DNA of 46,002 bases from Mycolicibacterium chlorophenolicum (GTDB lineage: Bacteria > Actinomycetota > Actinomycetes > Mycobacteriales > Mycobacteriaceae), in NCBI RefSeq assembly GCF_001044235.1, contig NZ_JYNL01000011.1, forward strand, positions 1,046-47,047, in the 5' to 3' direction. Below the pieces are notes generated by a model that was given only the letters and a program-made list of their open reading frames with translations, ran no database searches and was not told where the DNA came from. Both the position numbers and the translations under genes were made by a program. Positions 18,667 to 27,721 of the stretch are shown here, piece after piece; positions within the stretch are counted from its first letter, which is position 1, and each line of letters opens with the position of its first letter.

Positions 18667-19541
18667 GACGCCTCCACCGAGCTCGCGGCCACCACGCGGC
18701 ACAGCGCGGCCACCGTGTCCGCGACGGCCTGCCGCGCGGGCACCAGATACTTGCGCGGATCGGACAGCGTGGGGTCGGCGTCGAGAACGGTGCGGACCGC
18801 GCCGGTGTAGGCGAGGTTGAGCGCGGTGCCGATGTTGATCTTCCGGATGCCCGCCGCCACGGCGCCGCGCAGGTTCTCGTCCGACACCCCCGAGGAGCCG
18901 TGCAGCACAAGGGGAACCGGCACCGCCGCGGCGATGCGCTCGATCAGCGCCATGTCGAGTTCGGCGTCGCGGGTGGTCATCGCGTGGGAACTGCCGACCG
19001 CGACCGCCAGCGCGTCGACTCCGGTCTGCGCCGCGAACGCGGCCGCCTCGTCGGGGTCGGTGCGGGCGCCGGGCGCGTGGGCGCCGAGCACCTGCCCGTC
19101 CTTCCCGCCGACCTGACCGATCTCGGCCTCCACGAACAGGCCGACACGATGCGCACGATCGACGAAAGTCGTTGTCTGCTCGATGTTCTCGCCGTGCGGA
19201 AGATGCGCCGCATCGATCATGATCGACGTGATCCCCAGCGTCGCCGCCGTGTCGACGGCCTCGTCGAGCAGTGCGGCGTCGGTGAAGTGGTCGAGGTGCA
19301 CGGCCAGCGGCGCGCTCGAGTGCGCGGCGATGCGGGTGCACGCCCCGGCGATCGGCGCGATCTGCCCGCCGTGAAAGCGCACGGTGTTCTCGCTGACCTG
19401 GATCAGGGCGGCGACACCGGCGCGCGCGACGCCCTCGGCGATGCCTTCGGCGTGCTCGAGGGTGATCGCGTTGAACGCCGGCACGGCGGTGCCGTTGTCG
19501 ATCGCGGCGGCGAGAAGCTCGGCGGTGGCAACGAGGGTCAC
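18663..19541 (-). CDS. kbaY: Class II tagatose-1,6-bisphosphate aldolase catalytic subunit (KbaY/GatY-like)
   Basis: Zn-dependent aldolase splitting tagatose 1,6-bisphosphate into dihydroxyacetone phosphate and glyceraldehyde 3-phosphate. The catalytic Asp84 and Zn ligands His85, His186 and His214 are all visible (VHLDHFTD, GSSHAM, LVLHGSSG), in near-identical positions to GatY/KbaY. NIGTALNLAY is the phosphate-binding loop. Length (292) is normal. GTG 19541 is set by a strong AGGAGGT six bases upstream. This is the first gene of the ten-gene operon, so the operon promoter lies in 19542-19672, shared with the DeoR gene. Confidence 0.92.
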   Translation of the reverse strand: MTLVATAELLAAAIDNGTAVPAFNAITLEHAEGIAEGVARAGVAALIQVSENTVRFHGGQIAPIAGACTRIAAHSSAPLAVHLDHFTDAALLDEAVDTAATLGITSIMIDAAHLPHGENIEQTTTFVDRAHRVGLFVEAEIGQVGGKDGQVLGAHAPGARTDPDEAAAFAAQTGVDALAVAVGSSHAMTTRDAELDMALIERIAAAVPVPLVLHGSSGVSDENLRGAVAAGIRKINIGTALNLAYTGAVRTVLDADPTLSDPRKYLVPARQAVADTVAALCRVVAASSVEAS

Positions 19542-19580
19542 GATGTCACCTCCTGCGGCGCGGCTGTGTGGTACATCACT

Positions 19581-19644
19581 CGAGCATGAGAAGCTCGCTC
19601 ATAGCGCGCAATACCAAGCGGTCAAACGATCAGGAAAACTGATC
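19581..19644. promoter_or_regulatory. Divergent control region with inverted repeats (candidate DeoR-type operators)
   Basis: The 131 bp between kbaY and the repressor gene hold three dyads. CGAGC (19581-19585) pairs with GCTCG (19593-19597). ATGAG (19586-19590) pairs with CTCAT (19598-19602), interleaved with the first. GATCAG (19628-19633) pairs with CTGATC (19639-19644) around a GAAAA spacer, a perfect 17-base palindrome. All are well placed for repressor control of both the operon and the regulator. Operator identity is inferred from position. Confidence 0.5.
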
Positions 19645-19672
19645 GCCAGCATTCACGCCGAGGAGGCCCGCG

Positions 19673-20452
19673 ATGTCGATCAAGCGCACCGACCGGATGC
19701 GCGCCGTGCTCTCGCTGCTGCGTGACCGCGGCGAGGTCGCCTCCGCGGTGCTGTGCGCCGAACTGCGCGTCTCCCCGGCGACGCTGCGGCGCGACCTCGC
19801 GGACCTCGAGGAGCAGGGCCTGCTGGTCCGCACCCACGGTGGCGCCAAGGCGCTCGACCCGAGCGGCAGCGAGATCCCGGTGCGGTTGCGGGACCATCGG
19901 ATGGTCGCGATCAAGCGACGCATCGCCCAGCACGCGGCGGCGCTGGTGCCGGCCGGCCCGCAGGCGGTCGCGCTGACCGGCGGGGTGACCTGTGGCGAGG
20001 TGGCCCGGGCGCTCAAGGGCCGGCCGCACATCACGATCGTCACCAATTCGCTGACCATCGCCGCCGACTGCGCCGTCGACGCGCACATGAAGGTGATCGC
20101 CACCGGCGGGCTGGTGCGGGCGAACTCGCTCGAAGCCGTTGGGCCCATGTCCGAGCACGCTTTTCAGGTGATCACGGTCGGTACCGCGGTGCTGGGCGCC
20201 GACGGCATGTCGGCGGAGATCGGCGCGACGACCTACGACGAGGCCGAGGCGCGCACGGCGATCGCGATGGCCGCCAACGCGCAGCGGGTCGTCGTCGCGG
20301 TGGACGGCTCGAAGATCGGCAAGGTGACGCTGGCCAAGATGATCGCGCCGGCGCAGATGCACCACCTCGTCACCGACTCCACCGCCGACCGCGACCAGCT
20401 CGACCGCATCGCCGCGGCCGGGGTGCACGTCCACGTCGTCGACGTGGACTGA
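19673..20452 (+). CDS. DeoR/GlpR-family transcriptional regulator of the sugar operon
   Basis: A 259-residue regulator. The N-terminal winged helix-turn-helix (about residues 5-60) carries the DeoR pattern VSPATLRRDLADLEEQGLLVRTHGGA. The C-terminal DeoR sensor domain (about 75-235) resembles sugar-phosphate isomerases, with TNSLTIA and GADGMSAEIG as typical ligand-site stretches. Such proteins are usually repressors released by a phosphorylated sugar; AgaR and GlpR are examples. ATG 19673 follows AGGAGG. It is divergent from the operon, and the perfect palindrome at 19628-19644 lies just in front of it. The inducer is inferred to be a tagatose or galactosamine phosphate. Confidence 0.88.
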   Translation: MSIKRTDRMRAVLSLLRDRGEVASAVLCAELRVSPATLRRDLADLEEQGLLVRTHGGAKALDPSGSEIPVRLRDHRMVAIKRRIAQHAAALVPAGPQAVALTGGVTCGEVARALKGRPHITIVTNSLTIAADCAVDAHMKVIATGGLVRANSLEAVGPMSEHAFQVITVGTAVLGADGMSAEIGATTYDEAEARTAIAMAANAQRVVVAVDGSKIGKVTLAKMIAPAQMHHLVTDSTADRDQLDRIAAAGVHVHVVDVD

Positions 20453-20456
20453 AGGG

Positions 20457-21376
20457 TTACTCGCCCGTCGCGCCGTGGGCCGCCCGCCACGCGGACCACA
20501 CGTCCGGACGCAGTCGGCCGCGGTCGGGCACCGGCAGGCCCGTGCCGCGGGCCCACGCCCAGACCTCGGCTGAGCTCGGTTCAGCTCCGGATTCACCAGT
20601 GCCGATACCGGCGGACTGAACCTGTTGCACGGCAACATCTTTCGAGGCGGTCCAGGTACGCGCCGCAGCGAGGAAGCGATACGTCCACTCCTCGGCGAGG
20701 CCGTCGAGGACCACCGCAGCCGGACCCGATCGAGTTTGAACAGTTGCGAGTAGCGTTCTTCGATGACGACAGCGGCCCGGGGTAGCGCAGCCAGATCGGC
20801 GACCTGGAATCGAAACCGGCCACTGGTCAGACTCGCGACAAAGGTCCGCGAGGGACTTGCTCTCGACACAGGCGATCAGGACCCCGTCGACCTCGATCCC
20901 GTAATCCCCGCATGGCAGCGCCCGTCGGTCCGTCTTCGCCTGCTGGTGAGAGAACCCGTAGGCGTAGCGCTCGTGAGCATCGACCAGGATTTGAAGCGCA
21001 TCGATGCCGTGCGCCCGCGCAGTGGGGGTGCGGACTTTGGGCCGAGCCTGCCTGCGCGTACGGGGCGACTGCCAGAACACCATGTCCCGACCGCGTGCGG
21101 TGGTGAAGACCAGCTGCAACCGGTTCTCGCGGCCTCGCTCAGCGATGACGTCGATCGACGCACCGGATCGGCGGCACGACCGCAGAGGTAGCCGCTCGAC
21201 GATGTCGGCCTCCTGAGGCCACTCATCGAGATCGACCGGATGGCAGTAGAGGGCCTTGGTCCGGGGCCAGGTGTCCGAGGTCCGGAATAGGAGATCGCCG
21301 CCGGATTGCGGAATCCGCAGCAGGTAGGGCAGCCGCGAGCCGGGTCCGGATTGTGCGCGTTCAACACCTCGGCCAC
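20457..21376 (-). pseudogene. ERCC4-type nuclease with C-terminal Lsr2-like domain, frameshifted
   Basis: Pieces of one protein lie in different minus-strand frames. The start (GTG 21376, MAEVLNAHNPDP) must shift frame near 21333 to continue into RLPYLLRIPQSGGDLLF. The ERCC4 nuclease part has ALPCGDYGIEVDG and VESKSLADL. One extra T in the run at 20840-20842 pushes TSGRFRFQVADLAALP and VVIEERYSQLFKLDRV into another frame. A missing base near 20720-20725 restores it before VVLDGLAEEWTYRFLAA. The tail (AEVWAWARGTGLPVPDRGR) resembles the Lsr2 DNA-binding domain. About 20 residues expected before EEWTYRF also seem absent, by my memory of the family. The three indels are at short homopolymers, so real decay and sequencing error are both possible. 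Confidence 0.7.
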
Positions 21377-21426
21377 GGCTCTTCAGTCTGCCGGACACCG
21401 GCGCCGCGAAGGATCACACTGATGGG

Positions 21427-22005
21427 GTGTCGTCCTTCAAGCCGGCGCCAGGTCTGCGTCAGCGGAAGAAGACCGCTACCCGGCTCGCCATCCGCCGGGC
21501 GGCGATCCGCCTGTTCGAGCAACACGGATTCGCCGACACCACCGTCGAACAGATCGCCGACGCGGCAGACGTCTCACCCCGCACCTTCTACCGCTACTTC
21601 GCCGCCAAAGAGGCTGTGCTGATCTGCGATTATGCCGAGCTGGTCATGGGCGCGTTCCAGCGTGCCCCCGCCGAGCTGTCGCCCGTCGCCGCTTACCGCT
21701 ACGCGGTGGCCGCGTATTTCGACGAGCTGAGCGATGCCGAGCGCCACGAGACCATCGTCGCCCAACACCTGCTGTACTCCGTGCCCGAAGGCCGGGGCCT
21801 GCTCTACGCCGAATACACCTTGCTGATGAGGCTAATGACCGAGGCACTCGGCGTTCGGCTCGGCCCGTCCTCGAGGCTGGCCGAACGCCAGACCATCGCG
21901 GGCGCGATCGTTGGGGTGTTGATCGCCGTGTCCGACGCCAACCCCCTGCCGGAGGAATCGCTGACGCGCGGCCTGGAGATCCTCGAGTCGATGCTCGCGA
22001 GGTGA
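21427..22005 (+). CDS. TetR-family transcriptional regulator
   Basis: A 192-residue regulator. The helix-turn-helix is textbook TetR: IRRAAIRLFEQHGFADTTVEQIADAADVS followed by RTFYRYFAAKEAVL is split over residues about 22-67. The C-terminal ligand and dimerisation region has no recognisable signature. The start GTG 21427 is the first in frame; no strong ribosome site is seen, so a leaderless or alternative start is possible. It lies 134 bp upstream of accA3 on the same strand and could act on it, on itself, or elsewhere. The ligand is unknown. Confidence 0.87.
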   Translation: MSSFKPAPGLRQRKKTATRLAIRRAAIRLFEQHGFADTTVEQIADAADVSPRTFYRYFAAKEAVLICDYAELVMGAFQRAPAELSPVAAYRYAVAAYFDELSDAERHETIVAQHLLYSVPEGRGLLYAEYTLLMRLMTEALGVRLGPSSRLAERQTIAGAIVGVLIAVSDANPLPEESLTRGLEILESMLAR

Positions 22006-22101
22006 ACTCGGCCCGGCGGGGCGACGGGGTTACTCGCGGGTAAGGGACCGGCGCGCCGAGACTCAGATTGGGACGCCTAAACTCCCCCGGGATACATTCT
22101 T

Positions 22102-22114
22102 TAAGACGTTCTTA
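22102..22114. promoter_or_regulatory. Small inverted repeat upstream of accA3
   Basis: TAAGA (22102-22106) and TCTTA (22110-22114) flank a CGT centre in an AT-rich patch about 25 bases before the accA3 start codon. It could be part of the promoter or an operator. The arms are short, so it is only a candidate. Confidence 0.3.
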
Positions 22115-22121
22115 GAAATGA

Positions 22122-23942
<1,821 letters not shown>

Positions 23943-23957
23943 CCTGACGCCGAACGT

Positions 23958-23999
23958 ACGGTTTCTGATGGGATCTCGCCGATTTCCGTCAGAAACCGT
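23958..23999. terminator. Long stem-loop downstream of accA3
   Basis: ACGGTTTCTGA (23958-23968) and TCAGAAACCGT (23989-23999) are perfect 11-base complements around a 20-base loop, starting 15 bases after the accA3 stop. There is no T-run, as is usual for mycobacterial hairpin terminators. It may end accA3 transcription or be a copy of a dispersed intergenic repeat. Confidence 0.5.
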
Positions 24000-24022
24000 G
24001 CACTCGGCGATCGTCTGAGCCC

Positions 24023-24340
24023 GTGGAGCCTGTCGAGATCAACGCCGGCGCGTGGTATCTGCGCGCGCTGCGTGCCGACGACCGCGTCGACGACCGGCCC
24101 GCGCTCGCCGACCTCGGTGAGCACCGGCCCGACCACGTGAGTCAGGCCGCCGCGCACTGGGATTCGGAGACGCTGTTCACCTGGGCGGTGTGTGAGCCGA
24201 CGACGGGCGAGCTGCTCGCCGAAGTGACCCTCGACCCGCAGACCCGCGCGATCGCGGTGCGCGCCCGCCCCGGCCACGAGCCCGCAGCCCAGACCGGGGC
24301 CGACGCGGTGGCCCGCTTCGCCGAGGCGATGCTCAGCTGA
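24023..24340 (+). CDS. Short GNAT-like acetyltransferase fragment or small hypothetical protein
   Basis: A 105-residue protein. It begins with LRALRADDRVDDRPAL, resembling the first strand and helix of RimJ-type GNAT acetyltransferases. Then comes TWAVCEPTTGELLAEVTLDP, which matches GNAT strands 2-4. The acetyl-CoA loop (R/QxxGxG/A) and the C-terminal half are missing, so it is either a shortened family member or a remnant. GTG 24023 is the likely start. It overlaps the convergent secreted-protein gene by eight bases. Confidence 0.55.
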   Translation: MEPVEINAGAWYLRALRADDRVDDRPALADLGEHRPDHVSQAAAHWDSETLFTWAVCEPTTGELLAEVTLDPQTRAIAVRARPGHEPAAQTGADAVARFAEAMLS

Positions 24341-25970
24341 TCGGCTCGGGCCGCATCGTGAAGCCGAGATCCTGCAGCATGGCGTATTCGATCGGGCTGA
24401 TGAAGCGCACGTTGTGCCACCCCGTCCCGGGGCTCTTGTCGTTCATCAGCTTGTAGTCGTTACCGGAGAACACGAACCGGTCCAGGTGAGACGGCGACCC
24501 CTGGTGTGAGAGCGGGATCGGCTTGCCGTAGGCGGCGATCGCGTGCGGACCGCCGAAGTAGGCGCCACCGTTGAGTCCGTTGAGGTAGTCCTCGGCGTCG
24601 GGGCGGAGCTTGCCGTCCGGACCGAACAACGACGTCCCGTCGGCGGTCGTCAGGAAGCTGTCGTAGACGGACCACAATCCCAGGTCGGAACCGGTCAACG
24701 AGTAGATGCCGAACGAGTGCAGGAGCTCGTGTCGCGCCGTGTTCTGGAAATCCAGTTCGTCGTCGGCGACGACGTCACCCGTCGCCCACTTCCAGGCGAA
24801 GTTCCAGTTCAGGAACGCCTGGAGGGCGCCGTTCTCCACGTCGACGCCGGTGATGACCTCGTGCTGAATGGAGGTCTGCAGGAAGCCGGGAGGTTCGGTG
24901 AAGGCTGCCAAGGTGTCGGCATTCACGAGGTAGTCAGGATCGTTGATCGCGTTGAGCTCGTAGGAGAGCACGATCGGCGTTCTCACCACGAAGAACCCGG
25001 CGATGTAATCGGCTGCCCGCTGGAACGCCGCCTTGCGGTCCGCCGTCCATTCGTCGCCGACCCAGGTGAAGTCGTAGGTGATGGCCCGGTGATTGATCAC
25101 CGATTCGGCGCGGGTCGCGGGCGGCCGGAACCAGTCGAGCAGATTGACGTGCAGCCCGAGGTCTCGGGCACGCACGACGAACACGTCCACCCCGTTGAAG
25201 CCCTCGCCGGGGGTGTAGCTGTAGGAGCCGTCCCTGTTGAGCGTCACCGTGCCCGTCGTCGGTTTCTTCACGACGCGATAGACGATCCGGTCTCCGTCGG
25301 GATCCTCGGCACCGATCGTGCCGGCGATCGGGCCGTCCATGACGCCGGTGACCTGCACCGGGTTCACCGTCGGGGCCTGGTTGAACAAGGTGCGGCGCGT
25401 GGCGGCCCACGCCTCCTCCAGTCTCTCCTTCCTGGCATCGCTGACCGGCCGGTTGTCGATCCACTCCAGCGCCTCGGCCGTCATGTCGTTGATCGCCTGG
25501 CTGACGCGCTCCTGGCGGCTGGGTCGGGTCGCGGCGGTCTTCTCGATGACCGCGTCCGAATCATCCTCGGCGGCCTTGGAAACGGCTTCGTCGGTGTCGC
25601 CGGTGTCGTCGGTGTCGGGCTCCGATGCCTCGTCGGCGTCGGAGTCTGCGGCGTCGGTGTCGGGCTCATCGTCGCGCGTTGCGGCGTCCCGCGCGTCGTC
25701 GTCCGTGCCGTCGGCTTCGGCCGGCTTGTCGCGCTCGGCGCTCGCCTTCGGCCCGCGTGACCCTGCCGTCTCCGCGGGTCCGCCGCCGTCCCCCGCCGAC
25801 GCGGCGGCCGATGATCCGTCCGCCCCGTCGGCCGAGGCCACTCCCATCGTGTGCTCGGCCAGCAGCGAGCCGCCCAGCAACGCTGCGCTCACCCCCGCCG
25901 ACGCCGCACCGAGCTGCAGCCAACGCCTGATCGCGAACTGTTCCGCGCGCTGACGACTGTGCTTCCCCAT
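24333..25970 (-). CDS. Secreted Ig/cadherin-like protein with zincin (HExxH) motif
   Basis: A 545-residue exported protein. A twin-basic N-terminus and hydrophobic stretch (LQLGAASAGVSAALLGGSLLA) form the signal peptide. Residues about 50-150 are a disordered, very acidic Asp/Glu/Ala/Thr linker. Residues about 200-275 form a cadherin- or VCBS-like beta-sandwich (EDPDGDRIVYRVV ... DGSYSYTPGEGFNG). The C-terminal half contains HELLHSFG at 414-421, a zinc metallopeptidase motif, and later LMNDKS, which could be a Met-turn. The usual third ligand of metzincins (three residues after the Gly) is Ser here, so another His, perhaps in LSHQGSPSHLD, would have to serve. The role may be cell-surface proteolysis or adhesion. 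ATG 25970 is the start. Confidence 0.75.
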   Translation of the reverse strand: MGKHSRQRAEQFAIRRWLQLGAASAGVSAALLGGSLLAEHTMGVASADGADGSSAAASAGDGGGPAETAGSRGPKASAERDKPAEADGTDDDARDAATRDDEPDTDAADSDADEASEPDTDDTGDTDEAVSKAAEDDSDAVIEKTAATRPSRQERVSQAINDMTAEALEWIDNRPVSDARKERLEEAWAATRRTLFNQAPTVNPVQVTGVMDGPIAGTIGAEDPDGDRIVYRVVKKPTTGTVTLNRDGSYSYTPGEGFNGVDVFVVRARDLGLHVNLLDWFRPPATRAESVINHRAITYDFTWVGDEWTADRKAAFQRAADYIAGFFVVRTPIVLSYELNAINDPDYLVNADTLAAFTEPPGFLQTSIQHEVITGVDVENGALQAFLNWNFAWKWATGDVVADDELDFQNTARHELLHSFGIYSLTGSDLGLWSVYDSFLTTADGTSLFGPDGKLRPDAEDYLNGLNGGAYFGGPHAIAAYGKPIPLSHQGSPSHLDRFVFSGNDYKLMNDKSPGTGWHNVRFISPIEYAMLQDLGFTMRPEPIS

Positions 25971-26116
25971 ACCCCCGACCCCTCCGTCAATTTTTCAGGG
26001 AGCGTACAGCAACTTTGTTTCCCATTCACAGATTTGGCTGATCGACGGCTAAAGGGTTGTGGCGAGTACTCTCTGATACTTGCCGCGCGGGACGAGTCCA
26101 GCCTGAGCAAACGTGC

Positions 26117-26365
26117 TCAGTGGCTCTGCTGAATGGACCAGCTCGGCGAGGAGAAGCTCTGCTGCGGCCAGTAGTAGCCGTAGCCGTAACCGACGCGCGG
26201 CCAGCCGACCCACGGCTGGGCAACGGTGTCCGGCGTGGCGACCATGCTGCCGTCGTCGTTGACGGTCATCGCGGCGCTGGCGGTGCCTGCCAAGCCGAGC
26301 GCGGCGCCGCCGATGATGCCGGCGGACAGCAGGGGCAGGGCGACGATGCGGGTGATGCGGTTCAT
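26117..26365 (-). CDS. Small secreted Gly/Tyr/Trp-rich protein
   Basis: An 82-residue protein with a clear signal peptide (hydrophobic core ALPLLSAGIIGGAALGLAG, cleavage near TASAA at about residue 32). The mature part of about 50 residues is rich in Trp, Tyr and Gly (WVGWPRVGYGYGYYWPQQ). There are no cysteines and no known domain. ATG 26365 has AAGGAGG about six bases upstream, and a small perfect hairpin lies just before that. Such aromatic-rich small exported proteins are common in mycobacteria; function is unknown. Confidence 0.7.
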   Translation of the reverse strand: MNRITRIVALPLLSAGIIGGAALGLAGTASAAMTVNDDGSMVATPDTVAQPWVGWPRVGYGYGYYWPQQSFSSPSWSIQQSH

Positions 26366-26378
26366 GATGTGCCTCCTT

Positions 26379-26396
26379 GTTGAGTGATGACTCAAC
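26379..26396 (-). promoter_or_regulatory. Hairpin just upstream of the ribosome site of the small secreted protein gene
   Basis: On the minus strand GTTGAGT and ACTCAAC form a perfect 7-bp stem with a four-base loop. It ends two bases before the AAGGAGG ribosome site of the gene starting at 26365. It could be a transcript-stabilising leader hairpin or a DNA operator. Confidence 0.45.
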
Positions 26397-26477
26397 TTTC
26401 GCTGGTCAGAGGCTTGTCGTCTGTCGGGCGATCGGGCGGTGTGCCGGTGGAAAGTGGTGTCCCCCGATCGGTGGACA

Positions 26478-27038
26478 TCACCGGTGATCGATGTCGGAGC
26501 CGGAGCCCAGATCCGCGCAGTCGACGATCGCGACGTCGTCGCGAGCGCGCAGGAACGGCCCGGCCCCTTCGTCACCGGCGAGCCTGTCGAGCAGCGCGGG
26601 CCAATGCCGGCGGGCGATCACCACGGGATGTCCCGGCCGCCCCGCGTAACTCGCGCGCGCCAGTCCAGTGCTCTCGGCTGCGGCCAACACCCGGCGCACG
26701 GCCGCCGCGGTGACGTCCGGGGTGTCGACCGTGGTCAACACCGCGAACCCGACGTCCTCCCCCAGCGCGCGCACCCCCGCGCGCACCGATGCACTCAGCC
26801 CGTCCGCCCAGTCGTCGGCCACCACCGCGCGAGCCGGCGCAGGTACGTCGACGCCCTGCACCGCCGCCCCGAGCACCACCACGACGTCACCGCACCCGCC
26901 GTCGCTCAACGCCGCAACCGCGGACGCCAACCAGGCGCCATTCTCGGCAAGCACCTTCGGCATGCCGTACCGCGTTCCGGCCCCCGCGGCCAGCACCACG
27001 CCTGCCGCTGAAACGTGTTGTGTCACAGAATGATTCAC
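26478..27038 (-). CDS. MobA-like NTP transferase (MocA-type nucleotidyltransferase)
   Basis: A nucleotidyltransferase of the MobA/MocA fold. The signature loop VVLAAGAGTRYGMPK near the N-terminus binds the nucleotide. The metal-binding Asp is in LTTVDTPDVTA, and YAGRPGHPVVIARRHW matches the conserved GHP motif. Members usually join CMP or GMP to molybdopterin for molybdenum enzymes, or act on other substrates. No molybdenum enzyme gene is adjacent, so this is a family-level call. Length (about 186 residues) is normal. The frame opens at TTG 27071, but GTG 27038 is nearer the conserved start; GTG 27026 is also possible. Confidence 0.82.
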   Translation of the reverse strand: MNHSVTQHVSAAGVVLAAGAGTRYGMPKVLAENGAWLASAVAALSDGGCGDVVVVLGAAVQGVDVPAPARAVVADDWADGLSASVRAGVRALGEDVGFAVLTTVDTPDVTAAAVRRVLAAAESTGLARASYAGRPGHPVVIARRHWPALLDRLAGDEGAGPFLRARDDVAIVDCADLGSGSDIDHR

Positions 27039-27283
27039 CGCCCTTCGCTGGCCATATGGCAAATTTGACAAACGAAACCTGAGGAAATGTGAACAACCGT
27101 GGAAAGCCGTTGTCCAAGATCACGGCGTGAGCGTATGGTTCACCTCAGGGGTTGAACGAACAGCCTTTCGAAGGAAACGTCATCGACACGCGGGCGAGTT
27201 GTCCCCGCGCAGGCTTTAAGAACTCTAGGGCCCCCCTTGGCGCGACCACAGACCGAATCACATTTCGACTGATGGAGCCAACA

Positions 27284-27721
27284 GTGCCTCAAGCCCCCGG
27301 CGAATCGCCCCCGGACCTCGCACCCGACAACCGCGTGTGCCATTCCGCCCACTTCGAAACCCGCTGGCCGCAGCCTTCCACCGCAGTGGTTTCCGCCCGC
27401 GGTGAGCTCGACGCCGCCAACGGCAACAAGTTCGTCGAGTACGCGTTGCGGAATGCGACGCAAACCCAGTGGTTGGTCATCGACCTGACCGGCTTGACCT
27501 TCTTCGCCACCGCCGGCTTCTCGGCGCTGCACACCCTCAACGTGCAGTGCGCCGGCGAGGACATCCGCTGGGCCCTTGTGCCGAGCCTGGCCGTCGACCG
27601 GCTACTGCGTCTCTGCGATCCCGATTCCACGCTGCCGATCTGCGTCGACATCCCCAACGCACTCACCACGGTGCACAGCGATCCGCCGCGGCTACTGAAG
27701 CTGATCCCGCAGACGCGTTAG
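27284..27721 (+). CDS. STAS-domain protein, probable anti-anti-sigma factor
   Basis: A STAS (SpoIIAA-like) domain of about 110 residues: VVSARGELDAANGNKF, then the strand WLVIDLTGLTFFATAGFSAL. The phosphorylatable serine of SpoIIAA (in DSSG) aligns with a threonine here (ATAG), so regulation by phosphorylation is possible but not certain. The frame is open from 27152, but GTG 27284 has GGAG six bases upstream; ATG 27272 is an alternative. It overlaps sigF tail to tail by 30 bases (27692-27721). Because an RsbW-type anti-sigma factor follows sigF, this protein is a good candidate to bind it and release SigF. Confidence 0.82.
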   Translation: MPQAPGESPPDLAPDNRVCHSAHFETRWPQPSTAVVSARGELDAANGNKFVEYALRNATQTQWLVIDLTGLTFFATAGFSALHTLNVQCAGEDIRWALVPSLAVDRLLRLCDPDSTLPICVDIPNALTTVHSDPPRLLKLIPQTR

